Below, piece after piece: positions 23,401 to 36,212 of a stretch of DNA of 64,000 nt (within the stretch, counting starts at the first letter, position 1; each line of letters begins with the position of its first letter). The notes beneath the pieces are model-generated. The model saw only the letters and a program-made list of their open reading frames with translations. It ran no database searches and was not told where the DNA came from. The position numbers and the translations under genes were made by a program. This stretch comes from Begonia masoniana (Eukaryota > Streptophyta > Magnoliopsida > Cucurbitales > Begoniaceae): NCBI GenBank assembly GCA_022432975.1, contig CM039504.1:302196-366195 (forward strand). The letters run 5' to 3'.

Positions 23401-26400
23401 ATTTCGTAAACATCTCCAATTTTGTTCTTTAACTTCTTCAACATAATTTCTGTTTCAAATAAAAAATAAAATATAACTTTAGAATGAGATCTCTCAATCT
23501 AAAAATCATTCAAAAATTAAGCTTATTTTACTGGAAAGTAAAGTATGGGCAACAGTTTAGCAATATAATAGATCCAGTAGGATTCATGTTTATGATAACC
23601 ACGAAATTTAACATAATAGCTAATTTATGTAAAAAAATCCCCAAAAAAGAGTAATGCGTAATAGAAAAAAAATCAGGTACCAGTTGTGAATACATTTAGA
23701 CATAAATTAAAAATCAAAGACGAGGATGGACCTGTAATGATTTTGTTAGGTGCACAACGCTTCTTTTTGTTGCCCCATAAGCGGCGAATCTTAAGGAAAA
23801 AAAAAAAAGAAAAGGAAACAACCAAAAAGTACTCCTTGTCAACATGGTTCCAATAATTCAAATAAAGAACTAAAAAATATAAGATGTTTCTTCCATATTT
23901 ATGAATACGTAAATATCTTTTTTTTTTTTTTTTTCTGACAATGCATAAACTTGGTTGCAAATAATACAAATCGACAAAGATAATTATATGACCCGATAGG
24001 AAGATGATGCGTTCACCGAATAAATCCACTAAACCTATAGTATATAAATTAACAACAAGTACACATTCTAAGTATCAGTAAACCCAATGTCTTTAATTGG
24101 TCATCCACAATTTAATAATAGACCATACCACATGAAAAGGAAAATAAAAATTTGCTGATTAGAGCTAGAAGTAAATTTGAAAATTCTATGACATCAAAAG
24201 ATATAAATATGGAAAATAAAAACCTGAATGTAATGATTAAATTAACTTCAACTTAACAACTTAAACTTAGAGATTGATGACATTTTATCACTTAGACGTA
24301 ACCTGATTAATAATCCTAAGAAGGAAAATTTCAGAACAATGTCTCACTAATTAGAAAAAGGAAACCAACAACTTTATTGCTCAATTGACCTTGCATAAAG
24401 AAAAACAGAGAAGACAATTAACTGTCAAACAAGAAAAGGACAATTTACAATTTTCCAAATGAGTAGTCAGTTCAATATTCGTGCATTAATTATATATGTT
24501 GATCATGTGATCAAATAACTCAAAGATCAGTACCTTGGTGTGGGTCTTCCATCAGAACCGGCTCCATCAATGTTGAATATATGACCACCTCGAGGTTGGT
24601 TCAACATCATCTTAATTGCCTAAAAAGAAGACGATAACTAAGATGAAAAAATTTAGCAGTGTTAATTACCAAAAGAAATTTCTACCTCTCGGCAACATAG
24701 CATCAGACCAAGAGTGTTTGTGGTCACAACTTCACTGCATGAAAAGGAGTTGAAAACATAAACAACCAGGAAATGCCTAAAACTGGTCTTAGAGACAGGA
24801 CGAAAAGTACATAGAAATTTATTAACACTGACATAAGATCTTCATCTGAAGTCTCCGACAGTGGTTTAAAGGTATAAGCGTTTGATCCTGCATTATTAAT
24901 CTGCATCATTCTCACAATAAGATAACAATGCACGAGGAGATTGCATCCCCAGCAAATTTATCTGAAAATTTTTTAGTACAAGCTCTATCAAACAATTCAT
25001 CCTACCCTCATAAACGATGATATTTGCATTGCAAAATTCATAATCTGCGATTGCATAAAAGAGTAAACTAATTATTTCAGTTCTTTTAAAAATTTTAAAT
25101 AGGTATGCAAAATTGAAAACTCTTTTCGAACCAATATGATATGTTCAGCTTCTTATTTTGTTTTCAATGATTAGCACTGTTTTACATTCAAAAAGCGATG
25201 CAGCTTGGTGTAAACCTTGACATTATGCTATCTACAAATTATTGCCCTCAGCGTAAAGACCACGAAAGAAACTAACAACTATGTTATGTTCAATGTGAGT
25301 TTAGCTCAACCATTTGAAGACATTTTTTTTCTTACATCTCTATTAGAGGGTTTGATGTTTTGATTGGTAAAACAAAAATAAGAAACTAAAAACTCTTTGG
25401 AGAGTCAGTGTTTTCATAATGGCTTGGGACATCTGATTACATGGGAACGTGATCACTTTTGAAGACAGTTCACAACAATAGTAATTTATGAGAAGATATC
25501 AGTTAATTGATCATTTAACGAGTGAACAATTCTAAGTATTTTAAGCACTATCATTTTGTTATGCTCATATCCAACTAGATACACATAGTCAATTCTTAGT
25601 GTTAGAGTTTACCATTTTAATATGTATATCTTATAGAGAATCACCTATATTTTATTTGTACTTTTTTTCTTGTATCTAATATATTTCAGTTTCCTACCAA
25701 AAAAAATTAAGCAACTTCAAAATCTTGACTAGTAAAAATAAAAAAAGTGCAGTAACAAAGCATGTACCCAAACAATGAAAAAAATTCAAAATTACAGTTC
25801 TTTTAGTTTCTCTTATACTACCATTGGGCAAATAGAAAATGATATCTGTTACATATATCTGACTTTAAAGTAGCAATTGATATATTATTGTTAATATTTA
25901 CGTCCATGACTAATAAAATAATAGACAAAACAAAGAAGAAGGTCTGGCTGTAGTACCCATAGATCAACATATCCAAGACTACTTTGTACAAAGTCTACTA
26001 AATTCTTCACATCTTGTCCTTCTCTTACGTCACATTTAGTACCCTATAATGAAAATTACGTTCAAAATCAGGATCAAACATATGAAGGATAACTTGGGAA
26101 CAAATAAAATTACATGGGGAACCCACAAAAAATATAAAATAGGTCGAAGATACTTGAAGAAGTCAAAAGTATGGAGAGGGGTACCCACACACGCTGCTCC
26201 CCAAATTCCACTCTCAGACTCCGAATAACACTTTCGACCCTATCAGCTGTAAAAAAAATCAGAAAGTGCTTGTCAAAAACAATTGATAAGCTTTGATTTC
26301 AGGCAAGAAGTATGTTAGGGATTTGTATCTCAATTTTTGTAGATTCCACACAGATTAGAAAAGCACACACTAAACACACTTTTCATTCACAACAACATTG

Positions 26401-27734
26401 AATACAACTAGATTTAGCAGAATTATAAGGGTCTTCTCTACCTCCCAACACACCAGATTTCCAAATTGTTTTTCTTAACTGCCTCCCTTAACTTCCCCCC
26501 TCCATTTATTCATTATTCAAACTTACAACTCACTGCTAAGAGAAATAAACAAGAGGGATCTCATTCCTAACAAAGTACTGCTCAAAACTCTAATTTTAGA
26601 CTAAAATCATCTCTTACATACGATATATGTAGAATCCAGAACAGACATGATCACTTAATGTGCTCGTAAAAAGAAGTATTAACTCGAGAAAGAAAACCTT
26701 AAAAGGAATGGACAAGATATTGTCTCAAAAAGAGGACCAAATACAAGCACAGCTCATCGAGATTACATTCCAACTCAAAAGGACCAAATTAGTTGAACAA
26801 AAAAATGAATATTGATTAGTTATTCATATGTTTAGTTTAACCAAGTTTAGCTACATTCAAAACTAAATGATATCAAATTAGTTGGATTGAGACAAAGAAT
26901 TTAAACATATGTAATCATGGAAATTGCAAATTCATACCAGATCTTGAGCAAATTATGACATTGTCACCAGCTTTTAGGAATTCCTTAGCCAGTGCATAAC
27001 CTATTCCTGAAAAAATCACAAAATAGAACCTTAAAATATCAAAATAAAGTTAAGTTACTGAAGAAGCATAACTGCGGTTTTTACAATAAATCAGTATAAA
27101 AACATTTTAACATCAGGCAATTTCTGAAATATAGAACAAATTTGTCAAAAAGAACACGGTGTAAAGGTACATAGTCAGAGAAAATCTATCTAAGACATTA
27201 CAAACGTAGGAGAAGTAGCAGATATTTACAAATTGAAACCTCCCAAACAATTTGATTACACCCTCAAATTTTAGGAACTCCATAAAGTTGCCTTGGAAAA
27301 TTACTTAAACATCATCAAGGTATATCATTTTTCATCGGTAAAGTACGATGTATGAATGTGTAGAGTAAAAGAGAGAGTGATACTATATAATGATACATCT
27401 CCACAGCATGAACATCCATTAGTTTCTAACCTTTAGTAGAGCCAGTGATCAAAACATGGTAAGGAGGAACCATGGGATCCTTTAGAGCAGAAGCATTCGC
27501 CATTGGGGTGACATAACTTGAATTCACCACTCTTTCACTAATATAGGGAGAATTTGTAGGGGAACAAACAGACCAAGAACTGTAGCGGTCATTTTTTCGC
27601 GGGAAGTTGTGAGTTCCAGAGAGATGAGAGAAGGAGCAGAAATTGTAAGGGGAGAGGAAAGAGGAAGACCGCAATAGGGTTGGATAATGGAGGAAAGCGG
27701 AAGCAACAAAAGCCATCGGTGAAGAAAACAGCAA
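20491..27734 (-). CDS. NOL: Chlorophyll(ide) b reductase NOL (NYC1-like), chloroplastic
   Basis: NOL is a short-chain dehydrogenase/reductase of the thylakoid that, with NYC1, reduces chlorophyll b to 7-hydroxymethyl chlorophyll a, the first step in degrading chlorophyll b and LHCII. Thirteen exons can be joined: 27431-27734, 26938-27006, 26185-26246, 25957-26043, 24833-24900, 24686-24734, 24534-24619, 23732-23789, 22493-22543, 21376-21426, 21256-21297, 20627-20737 and 20491-20538. They give 361 residues, close to the known family length. The Ser-rich N-terminus fits a transit peptide. The cofactor motif TGSTKGIG spans exons 1/2, NNAGSNAYTFKPLSE begins exon 5, and the catalytic YGATK (Tyr, Lys) is in exon 8 after the DGAGSDGR block. 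The C-terminal FLTGLKAYSQIFS region is typical of NOL. Introns make up most of the 7.2-kb gene. Confidence 0.94.
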
Positions 27735-28566
27735 AATGGAGAGGATAATCTGGACTCGCTGTCAGTCTTCCACTTCCAGAGACGCTCGTGAACACGGAAG
27801 CTCATTTGAAGCTAAAACGATATGTCGTAGTAGTAGCACTTCATTTATTATATTTATTTCTATAAGTGGAATTAAAATTTTAACAATGCGAAACAAAACC
27901 AAAGTAAGATTGAATTTTACAACTAAAATTATCGGGCCACCATTGCACTTCGCATCAATGCATGCCCCGAGTCGATTGGTAGACCAACTGGACGAAGTTG
28001 TTCTACGTTCATCCAAGACACACTATATCTGTTATCATTCTGATAATTTCAAGTACTCTTTGATTTTTTTTTTAAATCATTTTCACCGACGCGTCCAAAT
28101 GGAATTGTGTCGGTAAACAATATCAATCTTTAATTTAGGACGGATTATAGTGTGAAGAGAAACGTGCAATGAAAAAATTCTTCACTTCTTCCACAGAGCA
28201 TCAAAGAGTAAACTCAAAAGTAAAGCAAACTAACTTCAAACCAGCTTAAACGTGTGTTTAGGAAGATATAAACATTCTGATGGCACAGACCAATCAACAT
28301 CGTTCTTTTATTGTCAAAAGTCAGTTATACCCTCAAGCCTCTGCTGTGATTAGTCTGTCATTTGCCTTTAATGCCATACGCCGTCTTTGATTTCTTTATT
28401 TTTTATTCTACTATTGCGAGAATACGAAATAATCGTACTCCCTCCCTACCCCGCTCTTCTCTTTCTCCCAAAAAGAAAGTAGGAAACCCTAATTTCGCTC
28501 CTTCTGTTCTACATTCCTTTCTCTCACCGGCGTTGCAAACCTTGCACTTTAGTTCTCGTCAATTTC
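27735..28566. promoter_or_regulatory. Divergent promoter region NOL / NUP1
   Basis: 832 bp between two start codons facing apart. It contains both leaders; a TC-rich tract at 28437-28470 lies just upstream of the NUP1 start. An open stretch on the plus strand (27736-28116) overlaps the NOL leader, has no recognisable protein and is not called. Confidence 0.5.
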
Positions 28567-31500
28567 ATGGCTTCTTCGCGGGAGGAGAATCCCTACGAAG
28601 GAGGAACGGGAGGCAAATTTCGTAAGAGACCCTTGAAGAGGTCCCAAGCCACGCCGTATGATCGGCCGCCTACAGTTCTTAGGAACGCCTCTAGGAATAC
28701 CTGGCTCTCTAAGCTTGTCGATCCGGCTCAGAGACTCATCGCCTCCAGCGCTCAAATGTTCTTCTCCACGGTTTTCCGGAAACGCCTACCTCCCCCTCCC
28801 GCTCCTCCTCCACCGCCACTCCCCCCTGTTGAAGGTTACTTTTTTTTTTCAAGTTTATGGGGTTTAACATAATGGAGTAAAGAAATTGTTTAGGAATTTT
28901 TAATTCAAGTTGTAGTGGTACATTGATTTATTGGTGCTCTGTTCATATGATATCGCCTTATTTGTTGTAAGTTTTATAGTACCTGGAAGTATTCGCTTCT
29001 TCTTTCTATTTACATTTGTTTCCATTTCATTCTTGTCCAGCAATGGGCTTTAGATTTTAAACTTTCTTTAAAGTTTTGTGAATCACATTTGTTGAGCTTA
29101 ATTAGAATTCATCCCTTTTTCAAAATAAAAATACGTGGAGTGTTTACTCTGTTCTTTCACTTACACAATATTTATTTACAGCTAATGTGTTGGAAACGTC
29201 TGGTGTCGTGATTTTATTTTGCTAGTATGTATATAATTAAACATTTCTCTTTTGAATTTGGACTACATTTTATCACACGCTCACTAAAAGTGCTTATATA
29301 CTTGAAGCAGTTGCGTGGAATCCTTTGTGTTTGCTGCTTTCTATTTGTTTATTAGAAGCACAAAGTGAATTAATTGTACTCGTAATTTCTTTTTTAACTT
29401 TATATTTGTTTAAAAGTATCTGCCTAAATGCAAATTAGGACATTAATCTTTTGAAATTTGACTATTTGAGAATGACATTGTCAATGTGTTGATCCAGATT
29501 TTTGAATTTTTCAGGATTTTTCATGTTTGATTATGTAAAGAATCACTGCTTATTATAGTTCAAACACAAATACCTTTCTTTATTATGGTGTTGAATTTAT
29601 TTTATCTTTAAACCATTCATGCGATGCATTTGAATTTTACCAGGTGTTGAATATTTGTCTGGAAGATATTCATTTTTAATGTCTTATTGTAAAATGCCCG
29701 GCCTTGTCAGCCCAAGCGATGAGGGAAAGTTTGGGTTTAATTTGTCAGAATGACCTAGCTTTGATTCCCACACGAGATTAGTGGGTGAACTATTAGGGGG
29801 TGGACAGTGGGTGGGCGGGCATCTTTCACCTCTTGGTTCTGTGATGTCCCTAGTGTATCCTGTTGGGGCATGCTGGGTTGGGGATCTGAGTCATAAAATG
29901 AATGTCTTGCTGTAAAAAATCATTGAATTCAATGATATCATTTGTCATTAAAAAAATGCTATCAATTTATCAAATATTTACCTGATTTTATTTTTGAATT
30001 TTGGCAGAGGATGAAAAGGATCTGAGAAATGTGGACCACAAAGCAACTTCAACTGTAAGTTTCCAATATCATTTTCTTTTATCATGAAATGATAATATTA
30101 AGTCGAATGACAATGCAAATCCATATTCTAGCTATGTAGCAGGTTCTATAGTTTCTTTGTAATGTTTGGATATGTGAACGATATAATTTAGATTTTCCTA
30201 TACTATATTATGTGTAAAGCCGAAGAATTTTTCTGAAGTTTCTGTTGAAGATTTTATTTGGGTGATGGTTTAGATATCAGTTATGGTCAGTGAAGAAGTC
30301 TCAGTTTGTTTTGGTCAGAATATGCCATTGGATTGGAATTTCCAGGCTGTTTGTTTTATTCTGAAACTATAGAAATAAAGACGTATACGAGTATTTGACT
30401 GATATTTCCAGGGTCCCTTTTACTGGAAACTTTTAATATGAGGCAAAGTGAGTAGACTTTGCTTTGTATATTTATAAGCTTCTTTTAGGTTATATTACCG
30501 TCCATTTAAATGTTTTCATCAAACAGTAGGAATTCCTAAGAAGTGGAGAACTGGGTGTGTTGAATTTGGTGACAGATTCTAATCAGTTTAATCTTATTTT
30601 TGAGGAATATTGTTGTATACTTTACTCAATGTCTGAAGAGTGTATTTTTTTTTCTCGAAAGAGATTTTTTTGCAAAAAAATAAAAGTTAATATGGTGAAT
30701 AATTATACCTATTTCATGCAATTGATATTTGTTTTTATCAATATTTACATGTGTAGGATCCTGCAGCAGTTGCAGGAACGATCCATCTAAGTGACACTGC
30801 GAGTGACAAAATTGATGAATATGGAGTAACTGAACTTGAGCATATTCTGAAGCAGAAGACCTTTACTAGGCAAGCTTTTTATTGGACCTCTGAATGTATG
30901 ATTTTCTGTAGTTAAGGAAAAGGTATTTATTATCTACTATGTAAAGATGGAGAAGAATAAAGCTAGAGGTGTAAACAATGAAGCATGGCATCAATTGTGC
31001 AGTGAATAATAATTTACTTAATATCTCACTGGGGAACCTTTATCTCCTTGTGTCTCATCGTTGAGTCAAAAGAAGAAAAAAGAGAACATAAGAAAAGAGA
31101 AAGAAGAAACGAGTAATTATTTCATGTGTAAAAGACTAATTTTGTAGGCATGAGAGTGATATTACTGAATGAGATGTAATCTTTCTGCAGATCTGAGATA
31201 GATCGGTTGACATCTCTATTGCATTCAAGGACCATTGAAAAACCAAGTGGCAGTGAAGAGAAAAGGTTTCAACTGCCATCTTCAGCAGTTGTAGAACCTC
31301 ACCTCAAGGAAGAATTTCTGAAAAATTCATCTCCAGAAGACAGACTTAGAAGCCATGCAGTTTCAACACCTTTAATGACTTCTAGAGTAAAAATAAACGT
31401 ACTCAACTTACATATTTTTCTTTATTTGTCTTAGTTTTGTTTAATTATTATTAATTAGGACAAACACTCATTTCTTATGTCTGGTTGTCTATTCCCATCT

Positions 31501-34500
31501 AATATAATGTCTTCAGGGACTAGATGATGATGTTGCATCTCCTGCAGAGATTGCAAAAGCTTACATGGAAAGTAGGTCTTCAAAAGTATCGCCATTGATC
31601 CTTGGGTCACAAACTTCAGGATACATGGTTGAGTCGGCTTTGGCAAGCAGACATCCATTTCATTCAAAAACTTCTGTCACGCCTCTTGTACCAAGTTCGC
31701 CTGGGAATGCTATTGTTTCTGGAAATAATTTTATGACCCCAAGATCTCGTGGCAGATCTGCCATATACACCATGGCTAGAACACCTTATTCTAGAGTTCA
31801 TGGAATGCCTGCAATAAAGGTCAGCAAACTCGTCCTTTCCTCTTTATAATTTTTTGATCCTTGAATTTGTTCTGATTTTTTTTTTTTTTTGCATTTTCCA
31901 GAATATGGCATCTACTCAGGATTATAGCGGGCCATCATCATCGTCATCTCAATCAGCATGGGAGCAAGACAACACTTTGGGATCGAAGCAAGGGGTACGA
32001 ATTCTAGAGATAATCATCCCGAGGAGTGAGGGGACTAGTTTTACACAAAATATCAATAGACACAAATCTGAACATTTTCGTTTACTTAAACCAAGTTAAT
32101 ATTTTGGTTCTTTCTTTGCAGGTTTTAAAACGCCGAAGTTCAGCTTTAGACAAAGATATTGGGTCTGTTGGTCCCATACGTAGGATCCGTCAGAAGCCTA
32201 ATCTTATATCTACAAAAGGCTTAGTCTCACCTGCTTATGGTCGTCCTATTTCTATGACTGAAACTGGAGTTGGTTCTGAAGCTGCTCATTACTTCCAATC
32301 TTCTAATGTTCACCCCTCATCCTACTCAGTTAGGAAATCACTTTTATCTGGTGGGCCTGTAGATAAACTTGTAGAAAGGTCAAAAGAAAATGGGGACTCC
32401 GCCTTACCTAGTACAAGTATTCCCGCAATTCCCTCCAAATCCAGGGAGATGGCCTCAAAAATATTGGAACAGATAGATAAGTTGACTCCACCAAAGGAGA
32501 AATCATCTGAACTGAAAGTTTTTGGTTCAAGGGACAAGGTACCAACCAAGCTGTCACCGTCTATGTTACGTGGGCAGGCTCTTAAAAGTCTGGAGGAAGT
32601 TGATTCATCAAAATATCTTGAAAATCTTCAAGATGATAAATGGTTAAGTAACCCACTTGAGATTTCAGTGCCAGACTCTGAGAAATTTTCTTCTAAAAAT
32701 CAAGACAATGCTGAACAAAATGGATACGTAAAATCTCTATTCAGGATTGATAAATCTACTTACATTGCTGATGGCTTAGGTTCTAATGCACTAAATAAGA
32801 ACATCACACCTAATTTGATGTCAGTTTCATCAGCGGTGAATTCTGTTTTGCATCCTTCTCAAAAGAACCGAGCTTTCCAGATGAGTGCGCACGAGGTATG
32901 TGTTAATGTTCTCTCGTTTCTCAAATACTAAAAAAAAACATGTAAGATGATCCGCGGCACATAAGGTAGTGATAAAAATAAAAGGAATCCTTAGTGCATA
33001 AATGGTTTTGCAACATCTCTTGGTTATTCTCTTTAACTAAGTAGCACTCAGCCAATTCTGTTTTGCAATCTATTGTGATTGCATGCTCTACAAGTTTTTA
33101 CCCCTTTGTACTCCCTGACAAAAGTCAGCTGTTTTTGTTAGATTACTGAGTTTTGTGTTTCTTTGTTGTGTGCTTTTCTTAACAAATGTCTTACCTAAGA
33201 GACAAGTTAGGTCCCCCACTTCCCTTGCTAACGTTAGAATGGAAGTGTATTGGTCTCATGATTCTCTTATGAAGCAATCAGGTTTGTATCAACTTTCAAA
33301 AGTTTCTCTGATAACTTTCATGGTCATTTACTGGCAGTAATTTGAATTTTTATCTGGCTTTCAATCATTTGCATGGACTTGTTACAGTACCAAATGAAGA
33401 GATTTTTTTTTTTTTCGAGAATCATCATTAAATCACATGTTTTTTTCCAGTTCTAAATGAATTTAATATAGTCACCTGATATTTGAAATGTTTGGGATTT
33501 GTTTATTTTCAGGATTATTTGGATTTTGATGATGAAGTCTATTCTAATGGGCCCACAACTGATACACTGGCTGGTAGTGATAAAAAAGTGGGTGGCACTT
33601 TGACCGAGAAGGTGTTTGCTAAGGAAGCCATAATAGCAGAGAAACCTCAACATTCTTCCGAAGTCACGTCTACTGTTTTTATGACTGACCAGAAATCTGA
33701 TCTGAAATCTTCTGAAGATTCTGTGGTTTCTGGATCTATCTCTAGCTTTATCTTCCCTGCATCCCGCTCTGTTAGTGTTCAGGCTGCAAATCCTACGTTG
33801 TCTGTTGACCAGAATGTCACTGAGAAAGAATTAAGCGCTTCTGGTCCTGTATTCAGCTTCGGGGCTAATCTGTTTCCAAATAAAGAAGTAACCGCTGCTC
33901 CCGCTCCTGTATTTTCTTTGGCAGACAAAGTCACTTCATTTAAAGAACAAAGTGGACCTCCTGTCTTAACCTTTGAAGATAATGTTGTCGCAACGAAGCG
34001 ACCAACTACTCTTTCTCCTGTATTTAACTTTGGTGATAAAGTTGATAATTCTATGGACATGAAACTTGCCACTAATAATGGCGAGAAGTTTTCACTACCA
34101 AAGTTTAATTTTGCCTCCTCATCTTTGTTGGGGGAATCAGATAGTTTAAAAGCTGGTGCTTCTTCAGTTTCCAAAGCAGAAGGATCTGACAAGTGAGATT
34201 TTTTTATTCTTTTTCAGTTTAGCTGGCATTTTAGATTTCAGTTAATTGTATTTTGGGTGACATGTTTTTCCAAGAGTTTTTTCTTTTTTTTTTTTTAATG
34301 AATGTGATAAAATGAAAATGTGGAGTTTTGAAATTTCTGCTTTCATATCTATCTAAAGCAGTCAAAAAATTGGTTAGGAAGTAATTAATCGATGCCTGGT
34401 CTTGTATAGTTTGAGTTGTGGCTAAAATTTTTTTCAAATTAAAAATGGATTTGATAGGGGGAAAAATAGAGCTATGCAGACATTTTATTTGAAAATTCTG

Positions 34501-36212
34501 GACATTGTGGGTGCACTTTTTTCTGTCAAGATAATCTGGGTGATGTAGAATTGACAAGATATTAATTTTTTTTTATTTCATTCATATGCAGTTCACTGGT
34601 TGCAGTTTCGGCCAATAGCTTCAATGCCAAAGAACCTGTGTCAGATAAAGTTGATAATAAAATCATTTCAAATTTTGGTTCTGTATCGTGGACATCAGGC
34701 AATGCGATGATAAATCCTTCCTCAACATCAGCAAATGTTTCAAGTAGTTTCACTTTTAGTTCTGCTGGTGGTAATTCAAATCTAGTCAACGGTTCTCTTA
34801 CTTCTAGCACATCATTTTTTCCCTCCTCTACTCCACCTGTAGTTTTTGGTAATAATAAAGTTACTCAAAGTTTATCCGATACTCCCTTTGTTACTCCTGC
34901 CACCAACAATAGTGTCACAGCCAACACCGTTTCCATCACCACAGCTGCTACTTCTACCTTTACCACTTCAAATATTAGTTTTTCTACGTCAGCTTCATCA
35001 TCTTCATTTCCTGCTGCACCTATTTTTAAATTTGGGGCTCCAACTCCAGCTCCAGCTCCAGCTCCAGCTCCAGCTCCATCTCCATCTCCATCTCCATCTC
35101 CATCTCCAACTCCTGCTCCAACTCCTGCTGTATCGGCAATAACTGGAACAGAATCTGTGGATGAAAAGAGCAAGCAGGAGACAAGCTTAGGCAATATTAA
35201 CCATGCTTCTCTAAGTGGATCTTCTGCCTCTATTTTACCCAATGGTAGTAGTATTTTTGGATTTCATGCAGGGACTACCTCAACTGGCAACAAAGAGTTA
35301 CAAGCCTCGGGTGCTGGGAGTGGATCAATGTTTGGTGCTCCATTGTCAGTTTCTGGTACTGGTGTCGCAGCATCGACACTAAGCATTCCTATCCAGTTTG
35401 GTTCATCTTCAGCATCTCCATCATTTGGGTTGGCTGGGAATCAAGCTTCTTCTGGTAGTTCTCTCTTTGGTTCTACAGCCTCTACTACGAAATTATTCAA
35501 TTCAAGCTCCACGTTTGGGCTCGTTTCCTCCACTTCCTCCAGTGAAGCTAATACTGTTGGTGGCAGTGGTAGTAGCACAAATTCTTTGGTGTTTGGAGCA
35601 AGTTGGCAGCCTTCAACATCTCCTGTGTTTGGATCAACCTTTACCTCTGCGACTCAGGCTGGGTTTTCCTTTGGATCGAATTCTAGTGGTGCATCAATGG
35701 TGTTTGGGTCATCCACCGGAGCAGGGTTTTCCTTTGGATCGAATTCTTCGCCTGCTGCACTGACTTCATCATCCACCGGAGCAGGGTTTTCCTTTGGATC
35801 GAATTCTTCGCCTGCTGCGCTGACTTCATTGCACCCAGTGTTTGGTAATCCATCTCCCCCTGCCTTTGCCTTCGGTTCAACTTCCCCAGGTATGAGTGAT
35901 CAAATGAACATGGAGGACAGCATGGCGGAGGACACTGTCAATATGTCAACCCCCACGATACCGTCTTTTGGTCAACAACCCATTTCACCATCTCCCGCTG
36001 GATTTGTGTTTGGTTCAACGCCGTCAGCAGCCAACCCCTTTCAATTTGGAGGCCAACAAAATCCGGGCACTCCACAAAGTTCTCCATTTCAGGCCTCCGG
36101 TAGCCTAAACTTTAATGCCAGTGCTGGAGGGAGTTTCTCATTGGGCACTGTTGGTGGTGACAAAGCCAACCGTAAATTTGTCAAAGTGAAACACAAGCAA
36201 CGAAAAAAGTAA
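28567..36212 (+). CDS. NUP1: Nuclear pore basket protein NUP1/NUP136
   Basis: NUP1 (NUP136) is the plant nuclear-basket FG nucleoporin, functionally related to animal Nup153 and involved in mRNA export and nuclear shape. Exons: 28567-28834, 30008-30054, 30757-30869, 31191-31386 (or 31398), 31517-31819, 31902-31994, 32122-32895, 33513-34192 and 34592-36212, about 1364 residues in one frame. The conserved N-terminus has ASRNTWLSKLVDPAQRLIAS. A conserved motif follows at LKQKTFTRSEIDRLTSLLHS. The C-terminal third holds many FG/FxFG repeats (FSFGSNSS, VFGSS, FQFGGQ) and ends in the basic RKFVKVKHKQRKK typical of this family. The third intron appears to use a GC donor. The last exon has a Pro-Ala/Pro-Ser simple repeat and a 20-residue tandem duplication. 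Confidence 0.95.
29695..29900 (+). mobile_element. Possible tRNA-derived SINE in NUP1 intron 1
   Basis: About 206 bp flanked by a 17-bp imperfect direct repeat (29678-29694 and 29901-29917, 15 of 17 matching, AATGTCTT then TGTAAAA), which looks like a target-site duplication. Near the 5' end is a match to the pol III A box (AGCCCAAGCG at about 29709). About 45 bp further on is a weak B box (GCTTTGATTCC). Family not identified. Confidence 0.5.
35038..35128 (+). repeat. In-frame Pro-Ala / Pro-Ser hexamer repeat in NUP1
   Basis: CCAGCT hexamers followed by CCATCT hexamers encode an alternating Pro-Ala then Pro-Ser run inside the NUP1 FG region. The length is a multiple of three, so the reading frame is kept. 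A site likely to vary in length between individuals. Confidence 0.9.
35709..35828 (+). repeat. 60-bp tandem duplication encoding an FG repeat unit
   Basis: Two near-identical 60-bp units (35709-35768 and 35769-35828), each encoding GAGFSFGSNSSPAALTS with flanking Ser/Thr. A more diverged relative precedes them at about 35655. It shows how FG repeats in this nucleoporin grow by in-frame duplication. Confidence 0.92.
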
